Positions 56,860 to 64,000 of a stretch of DNA of 64,000 nt are shown in pieces. This DNA is from Diabrotica undecimpunctata. Its lineage: Eukaryota > Arthropoda > Insecta > Coleoptera > Chrysomelidae. Within the stretch, counting starts at the first letter, position 1; each line of letters starts with the position of its first letter. The stretch spans positions 121,665,411 through 121,729,410 of the forward strand of contig NC_092811.1 of NCBI RefSeq assembly GCF_040954645.1, written 5' to 3'. The notes under the pieces are model-generated. The model searched no databases. It was not told the DNA's origin and saw only the letters and a program-made list of their open reading frames with translations. The position numbers were made by a program, and so were the translations under genes.

Positions 56860-57040
56860 TACCAGAACCGTCTTCGATCTGCTTTAAATTTGAGCTTGAA
56901 TAGAAGGCAAGACACTCAGTGTCCCTGCCCTGGAATGGCATTAAAATGTCGTTTTGGATTCTAACACTGTTGTCGGTACCTGTTAGTTCTCTTACTGAGT
57001 CAGATGCGGCTTTAAAATCCACGAATATGTGGTGGGTCGA
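56860..57040 (-). pseudogene. Degenerate non-LTR reverse transcriptase fragment
   Basis: The minus strand reads THHIFVDFKAASDSVRELTG, then DNSVRIQNDILMPFQGRDTE and CLAFYSSSNL. This resembles the motif 3 to motif 5 part of an R1/I-like reverse transcriptase (FVDFKAAYDSV, RQGD..AC.LFN). It is short, with no catalytic box. Confidence 0.45.
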
Positions 57041-57164
57041 TTGTTAATATATTAGGTCAAAAGTTGCACTGGTATCCGCCACTATTTGGTTGGGATGGAA
57101 TGCATTGGACAGTATTTTATATCTCTTTTGGTGCCTTTATAGTTCTCAAACACAGACACACAAG

Positions 57165-57858
57165 CAGATGACACAGAAATGCGTCATCTGCAATATTATA
57201 GCTTATGACGCATCGATGCGTCACCAGCAATAAGTAAGTTAACCAACGTATACTCATCTTTTGATTGTTTCGTATACAAAACAAAATTCTCAATTGAAAC
57301 TAAAACGTTTGAAGTACTCCATTATAAAAGTAAAAAAATTGCGGTATTTCAACGAATCTGCCTGTTTTTGCTCCTTGGCGTTAAATTTTAGAAGTTTCAG
57401 GCTATATTTCAACTACTAGACTGAGTATTACTAACGTTTTGACGTTATTTTCACTTATCCTGTCAAAAACTAAATTTCATAAAACAGATGCCGCAAAATG
57501 CGTCATCTGCCATACTATAGCTAATAACGCATCGGTGCTCACGAGTATGACGTTTCTTTCAGTTATCCTGTAAAAAACTGATAAGTTTCATAAAACAGAT
57601 GACGCAGAAATGCGTCATCTGCAATAATATAACTTATAACGCATTGATGTTTTTCGCGGGGGAAAAACCCGCCTGTTTTTCTCATTGCTGTTAAATTGTA
57701 GAAGTTTCAGGCTACATTTTAACTAACAAACCAACGTTTTTGACGTCCTTTTCAGTTATCCTATCAAAAACTAAGTTTCATAAAACATATGATGATGACG
57801 ACGCAAAATTGCGTCTACAATACAGTACTATAACTTACAACGCATCGGTGCGTCACGA
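57165..57858. repeat. Four palindrome-bearing repeat modules
   Basis: The core cagatgacgcagaaatgcgt, continuing catctg, occurs at 57165-57190 (one change), 57485-57509, 57596-57621 and, degraded, about 57790-57818. Its 11-bp arms pair perfectly in the third copy. Each core is followed 16-30 bp later by cgcatcggtgcgtc-like palindromes (exact gacgcatcgatgcgtc at 57207-57222) and, in the last three, preceded by ttatcctgtcaaaaac-like and agtttcataaaaca-like sequence. Longer flanks such as gaagtttcaggctac also recur. TGACGCA/TGCGTCA resembles a CRE/ATF half-site pair. It is non-coding. Confidence 0.8.
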
Positions 57859-57869
57859 GCATTAAGTTA

Positions 57870-60800
57870 ATTAACGTATTCGATGTGTTTTTATGCTGCA
57901 TTTGTATACACACATTTTGATTGACGTAAGAAAAACAAAAGATTAGTCTTTTCACGAGATATATAATTATTTAACTTGTTCTATAATTAAAAACTGAGTG
58001 AGGACATAAATAAATCTTCTTTTAATTATTTTGTGTACTTTATTTGTATTCCAATAATACCAAAGCTATTGGTAACTTTATTTTTTACCAAAAAAATGCA
58101 CCCTGTCAATCCAATTGTTTATTGTTCGACTTTATTTATATTTAGCCAGTAGTTTGTAATATTTCCAATTTTTTTAGTCCAGTCCTTCTGGAGTTCGGAT
58201 TACGCTTATATAGTTTTTTTTCGGATAACGTTTGCCTTTAAGTTAAATCTTCTCTTCCACATTTAATTTTAAAACGTATGTTACGTTGTTGTTTTAATAG
58301 GACTATCCAATCTGTAGGTAACAATTTTTCCGATCTTGTTATTGAAATTGATACTTTTTATAAATTACTGTAATTGACGTATATTTTTTTGGGTAACGTA
58401 GATATACTGTTGATCTTTTCATTAACAAATTTAGTAAAAATCTTACAAATCATTGATTATTTGTTTTTTAAATCGGCATTTCGGCCCAGTTGGCAAAAGA
58501 ATCTTGCAAAAAATGAGGTAGTAATGATTGTCGAATAGCAATTTTACCAAGAAATACAAGTTTGAATGTGGTACGATCTTGGGAGTGGTGAAAATGAACA
58601 ACAATTGATTAAAACTACAAATTGGCAACTCTACAGAATGAATAAGAGTCCATTTTTTTCCAATCGTTTATGACAGCAAGAAAGTTTTGAATCTGCTGTT
58701 GTCATTTTCTTCCTTTTCTATTTAACGTAATCATCACAGTGTCTTTTTTTTTTGCTTCAAAATATTGTTATAGCTCCTAAACTTATACTACACATCTTTT
58801 TGAATCATTTATATGTTCCCTTAAATTAACAATCTTAGTGTGCTTTTTGGGAGTAATATATATCTTAAAACAAAAAGAAGCAAATAAAACGTTAGTGTAG
58901 CTAATTATTTCGGCATAAATATAAACACAAATGAGCAACATGATATGTATCATTACCTACTGACTGTCATTTGTCACTAATTTGACAAAAATGTTGCCAA
59001 CTGTTAAAACGAAGTTAAACTGTGAAACATATGATGCATTTACATTGATTTCACAATACGGTTGGTAAAAGTTCGTCGTAGTGCTTGGAGTAACGATTAC
59101 GTTTACTTGACAGTACAAAAAGAACTGATTATTTATTCCCTCTATTTCCAACTTTTTGAATGAACAATTATTCCCTAAGTATTTGCACTCTCTTATCGAG
59201 TTTTTTTTTCAAAAAACGACGGTTCAAACTCAATTCAGGTCGACCACTTGTATTGAGTTTACCATTCACTTCATATATTTCAATATATCATTACTACTCA
59301 ACTTTTTGTAAAAGTACATTTTGAAAATATTTTGTAAAAACTCATTTAGAATATTTGTACAGAATTTAGTAGCGAACAATTTTTATGTAAAAATTCTAGA
59401 CAGATTGGACTATGGGATATAGTTCTCATATTAAAAATAATTCCAATGTGGCAGGTAAATGTCTGCTTGTCAAAAGAAGCTTTAAAGTTAGTTAAGTCTT
59501 TCAAGTTATTTCTACAAACAGAACAGTGGTAGTTGACTATGCCCGCTTGTATCTGAAACAATCAACAGGGTGCTGTGAAGACTGGGGATGAAGCACAATA
59601 TGTTTTTTTGAAAAAGAAGCTACGGGGCAGCTAAGGAAATATGAGTACCGATAATGTGCCTTTAAAATTGCTCTGATTATGATATACTTACTTTGTTACT
59701 TAATGTCTTTGAAATGTCACAAGTACTCTACGGGAATAACTTATAGAAATGTGATAGTTTCTATCTGAATTTTTTTTACCCTTACCCTTTTCTGTTTGTA
59801 GATTTCAACTGCTATTGCAGCCAATCATAAGCTGTTAGCGTAGGTTGTATTATATTTGTGTGTAATTTTATTCCAAGGAACACGATTTGTCTTGTATTTT
59901 TATCCACAATACGATAATCAAACCGTCAGAGACGTAGATGCATTTAATATGATTGACCGAGAAAAATTTACACTCTACTAGTACCTATCTTCTCTCTATG
60001 TCAAACATACCTAAAAATTAATGTTACAATCTTAACAAATTCGTTTTGTTTGATAGAGACATGTTTTACTGGAGATATTTAAACGAAATATATGGAAAAC
60101 AGTATAAATTCTCTGTATTAACACAGGATTTTAAGTCGACAGTTGATTTTTTAGTCTGCTAGTCAGTTTCGTTTACAATATGAACTGTACAATTCCATTT
60201 GTTTCTTGTAACTGCTTTTAAGCCCCACGTTGGGCACCACAACTCAATATTACTCATTCAGTTTGGTCCAGAGCATGTTAGATATAATTTGTACAACATT
60301 TGTTTTTGAATGTTATTGATTTTAGTTAGATAATACCTTCTCAATGATTTTCGTATAAATAATAAACTAAAAATCCGAAAATTCTATTGAAAACAGTGGA
60401 TAAAAATACAGGTCGATGACTAGCTCCGAAATAGCCTAGTATGTGCACGAAAACTACTAAAAACTATAGTATACTTTCCTTTAAATGACACAAACCTTAG
60501 TCTATGTATATCAAATGATGAATATTTGGTGCTTAACAGGTCTTGAGGTATTTCTCAAAACAAAAAAGTCATTCAAATTAGTCGAAAAAAAGGTATAATA
60601 GTACATATTATTTATTCATATCGTTAACAAATGAAATACTTTGAGAAAAAACAATAATTTTTAGTCATAGTAAAATCTAAGTGCGGATTGGTCAAAAAAT
60701 TTGGTCGCGATTAGACCTGAACTCTAAATAAATCCAAATTGACTCTATTTTTGTACTGTACTGATACTATTTTTAAATTACGAAACATTTAGATAATTAC

Positions 60801-62850
60801 AAATCTTTGTACTACTCAATTGTTCATAAACACTGTGAGTCACCGCTTGTGTGGTAGATATTTTGTATTTTCTTCCAGAAAAGCGTACATTGTAACATTG
60901 ATTCCAGTGTTTTTGAACATACTTTTGACTTAAGAAACAAATACGTTAAGTAGGGTAATGGAACATGAGCAATACGTTCCTCACATGAAAATATTACGAC
61001 TTGGCTTAGCTTACAACTTTGTTTTGTAATAATTATCATGAAATTTAATTTATTTGGAAGATAATTTTTATTTGAGTATTATTTCTGGCTTATAGTCATA
61101 TGTTTGCAATAACGCGGCAAATGCTGTCTTCGGTTCTGATTTATCGCTGTGGACTAGGTAATTTACACACTCCCAATGGTACAGTAGTTTAAATAACACG
61201 ATCTTTTTAATCTTTTTACTATACAACCACTTGGTATCTTAAAAGGTTCCCGGCACGTGTCGATTAATGCCGAGACCCTTAAACACTAAATCTTTAAATG
61301 TCTGACCATTTTCGTTGACATTCTGGCATTAATATGCCCCTAGGGCAGTTATCATTGACTGTGGTGTTCTGCCCAGCATTTTTCTAAGTAAGTTAGCACA
61401 CGAATTAGTTTTTCTGAATGAAATCGCAGTTTAACAAAGACTAGCTGATTACCTTTACTCCAAATGCTGCAGTTGTTCTCATTGTCTCATAAATTCAACT
61501 AAGAATAAGCTGAATAAAATTTTCTTGTTAAAATCGGGATCAAACTTAACATTAATCACGTGACAGATGTCAAAACGTCTGTCACCGAGAGCAGTGTTGC
61601 TTATAGATGGAGGCAGACACAATTATGTTTATTTTTGCGGACATATTTGTTAAATTTGGCTACATTGGTCGGCAAAAAACCGGAGACCCTGAAATATTTC
61701 AGAACAGCACTTAAATATTAATTAATAAGTCCTGTGGTCTGAATTACATCGTTTAACCATTGTGGCATGAAGTTAATCATATATGCAGGGCACATTTGGG
61801 AAAATTTTTCAAATTGTTTCTGCAGTGTAAGTCTCTGGCATGACTGGACGATAACCAATGAGCCCCTGGAGCTTACACATATTTTATTGAATGCCAACCC
61901 TCATTGAGATATTCCCTTTGAAGAAAATATAAATTTAAAATGCTAAAAGTTGGAATAGTTGTGATAGTTGTAAAGAAAGTCGTAGTATTTTTAAATGATC
62001 GCCCTGTATAGCGTTTGTTTTGAACGTAATATGTTGTTGTCAAATTTTTGGATCATTCTGTACGTTTGAGCAGAGTCTAGACAATAATCAAATAAAAGAA
62101 AAGGTTTAGACGACATTCCAAAAGCACAATAACAGTGTGATTGTCATTTTTACATTTGTAAGTTTTGTATATATTAATTCGAGGATTAAGAAGCGAAAAT
62201 TCTCAAAGAGCCAAGGGTAAAATTAATAGTATTAAGTCATGAGTTAGGTATCGTCTAGTATTAAGTGACATATGTTCAAAACTGTTATCAAAACTGTTCT
62301 TTATACTTTTAAGAGATGCAAACTCCATATAAGTAAGGTTTTATTGAGTTAATAATATCGTGTAACTATCAAAATTATCAGTTCCAAGTCAAACGGTTGC
62401 AAAAATGACAGTTACAGCTGAAAATTCTAATAATAGCACTGTACTCTAAATGCATATGAAGTGGATCTTAATAATTTATTTTAGGTTAGAACTGCATACT
62501 TACCTAAGTAACACAGACATTAGTTTTAAGTGTCTTGATCGATGACGAAGCACTGTCGGACAAATAGAAAATTGAGATTTAAAACTTTTAAAAGAAATTT
62601 GATGTGATGATACTTTCTATTAAAAAATGGGAACTTGGATTTTCGATGTAAAAATCTTTTGTTTGACATATCATCCTGATCTTTGCAGATGCGGCTCGCG
62701 ACTCGTCCGCAACGAACATGTGAGCCCGCAACGAACGTGTGCGGTTTGCAACGACTTTTCATTACGAAATTGAATGACGTGGGAAATAAATCTTAATGTA
62801 TTTTACCAACACTAAAAAAGGAAATAAGTCAATTTACAAATAAATAAAAG
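57870..62850. other. Five kilobases downstream of Ago1: no gene recognised
   Basis: AT-rich intergenic sequence. All open frames of 60-80 codons look random. Small structures are present, for example a gtgacagatgtcaaaacgtc hairpin-like motif near 61562 and directly repeated cgcaacgaac near 62708 and 62732. No transposase, RNA gene or exon could be supported. Confidence 0.5.
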
Positions 62851-62929
62851 GTATAAGAGCCCCTTACCATATCAGTTGGCCCAATGTTAGATTGATAAGA
62901 AAATTAAATTTTAGAGAACAAAAATAAAA

Positions 62930-63830
62930 GCGCAGCGTAAGTTCTGACAAAATTCTAATGTAAACGAATCCCATATTTCTTGCAATTTTTTCCTTAATTC
63001 GTAGACGGACCTGGCAGGATATTTTCTCAAAACTATTTTCATTTTGCGCTACAAAGTCTATCGGGGAAAAGTCGGGACTGTTAGAAACCCATTCCAGAAG
63101 TGATATGCCATGGTCTTCAATCCATTTTAAATTCTTTTTTTGAGGTATGACAACCTGCGCCGTCTTGTTGAAAGACAAAATCTTCGCTGATGTTAAACGC
63201 TGTTCCATAATCGGTAAAAGAGATTCTTCTAAAATATTCAAATATTTGTCCGTGTTTACAATCCCATCGATAAAATATAACTTTCCCACACCTTTAGACG
63301 ACATGCTGTCCCATATCATGACAGATGCAGGAAATTTGACTTTTCTCTTCAGACAATCGGGATGGAAAGCTTCATTTTTCCTGCGAATGACGCAACTCCT
63401 ACTGTCTCCAACACACACTTCAAATCTGGACTCATCACTCCATTGTATTGAATCCCATTGCGACTGAGTCCAATCTTTATGCTCTTTTGGCCATCTTAGT
63501 ATATTTTTCTTTTGCTGTAATGTTAAAAGTGGCTTTTCCTTAGCCTAACATAAAATGAAATCTATTAAAACCAATTCGTACTAATTTTTCAACTATAAAA
63601 CTTACTTTGTAAGCACCAAATCCTAATTTGTGGGTCTGTTTGTGTGTAATTATGACATGTTTCAACATGTCACCGAGAAACTTCCAATAACGTCACTCCA
63701 TAAAACGCTTAACTCCATATAATTTGCTCGTCGATTTTTCACTATAATGCGTCTTAATGTCCTTCGATCTGCTTCAGTTATTTTACTTTTTCGTAGATTT
63801 GGGAACTTATAAAAGCAGGGTATAATTTGT
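62930..63830 (-). pseudogene. Tc1-like transposase, frameshifted
   Basis: The N-terminal part near 63810-63690 (KSKITEADRRTLRRIIVKNR) and LGFGAYK precede a possible 61-nt intron. Then AKEKPLLTLQQKKNILRWPK leads to QWSDESRFEVCVGDSRSCVI, with the first catalytic Asp in WSDES. Further on come VMIWDSMSSKGVGKLYFIDG and, in a shifted frame, FQQDGAGCHTSKK with the second Asp. WIEDHGISLLEWVSNSPDFS follows, then PID where the usual third residue is Glu or Asp. After another shift it reads RKMKIVLRKYPARSVYELRK. Several one-base shifts make it inactive. Confidence 0.78.
63545..63605 (-). other. Candidate 61-nt intron in the Tc1-like transposase
   Basis: Between GAYK and AKEKPLL the minus strand has a perfect gtaagt donor (from 63605) and a tatgttag acceptor (to 63545) around AT-rich sequence. 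Relatives run these residues together without a gap. Removing it keeps the frame. It may instead be a small insertion. Confidence 0.45.
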
Positions 63831-64000
63831 TTATGGTAATCGACTTAAATTGCAAATTCCATAGGTGGGCCAACTGATATGGGAAGGGACTCATAATTAC
63901 CAAAAAGAAAAGAGAAAAATAAATTGTAATACTATTAAGCTCAACTTCTATACTGGAGTTGTATTACTTTTTTTACATAGTAAAATGCTGAGGCGAGCGT

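Larger units (their letters stand above)
62856..63893 (-). mobile_element. Tc1-like transposon
   Basis: The left end reads agagccccttaccatatcag then ttggccca from 62857. The right end, read on the minus strand from about 63893, reads atgagtcccttcccatatca then gttggccca. TA precedes each. The size, about 1 kb, fits a Tc1-like element with a single minus-strand transposase. Confidence 0.82.

Noticed and set aside
62526..62762. 78-residue ORF near the right edge
   Set aside because: Random-looking frame over a short cgcaacgaac repeat, outside the Tc1-like element.
1..64000. tRNA, rRNA and CRISPR arrays
   Set aside because: No cloverleaf with A/B boxes, no rRNA-like sequence and no regularly spaced direct repeats with unique spacers were seen by eye; the tandem repeats found have other explanations.

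Overview
This is eukaryotic DNA from an insect, most likely a beetle with a large, transposon-rich genome. Exons are separated by introns of up to about 16.7 kb with GT(or GC)-AG borders, base composition is AT-rich, and there are no operons or bacterial signals. The encoded Argonaute-1 is of the insect type. The load of RTE-type retrotransposons, Tc1/mariner, hAT, piggyBac and Helitron copies resembles what is known from leaf beetles. The species is inference, not read from the sequence.

The window is dominated by one gene: a complete Argonaute-1 (Ago1) on the + strand. Fifteen coding exons run from the ATG at 2409 to the TAG at 56093-56095. Every junction keeps the reading frame and the exons sum to 2,661 nt, or 886 residues. 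The slicer tetrad (D623, E663, D696, H834) is intact. Intron 8 uses a GC donor. The 5' non-coding region occupies roughly 1364-2408 and the 3' UTR starts at 56096.

Intron 1 (2431-13066) holds degenerate non-LTR retrotransposon pieces, a Tigger-like non-autonomous element and a dispersed repeat pair. Intron 2 (13312-30026) is the richest. It carries an hAT MITE, an IS630/Tc1-type transposon with long inverted repeats, an hAT transposon with a perfect 8-bp target duplication, an intact intronless TMBIM/Lifeguard gene, a nearly intact DD34D mariner, a chain of RTE-like retrotransposons (one cleanly nested in another) and a Ty3/gypsy remnant. In the gypsy remnant the integrase C-terminus is fused in frame to a TARG1/OARD1-like macrodomain. 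Introns 4-7 hold hAT, RTE and IS630 remnants, a duplicated block and a non-autonomous Helitron. Introns 9-13 are simpler. Intron 14 (49551-55986) carries an RTE fragment, a long hairpin with arms of about 270 bp, and an almost full-length antisense RTE-type retrotransposon that is itself split by a second non-LTR insertion with a 13-bp target duplication.

Downstream of Ago1 are four copies of a palindrome-bearing module (57165-57858), a long stretch in which I recognise nothing, and a Tc1-like element at the right edge (about 62856-63893). The two apparently functional host genes are Ago1 (small-RNA-guided silencing) and the TMBIM membrane protein. Almost everything else recognisable is mobile DNA in various states of decay.
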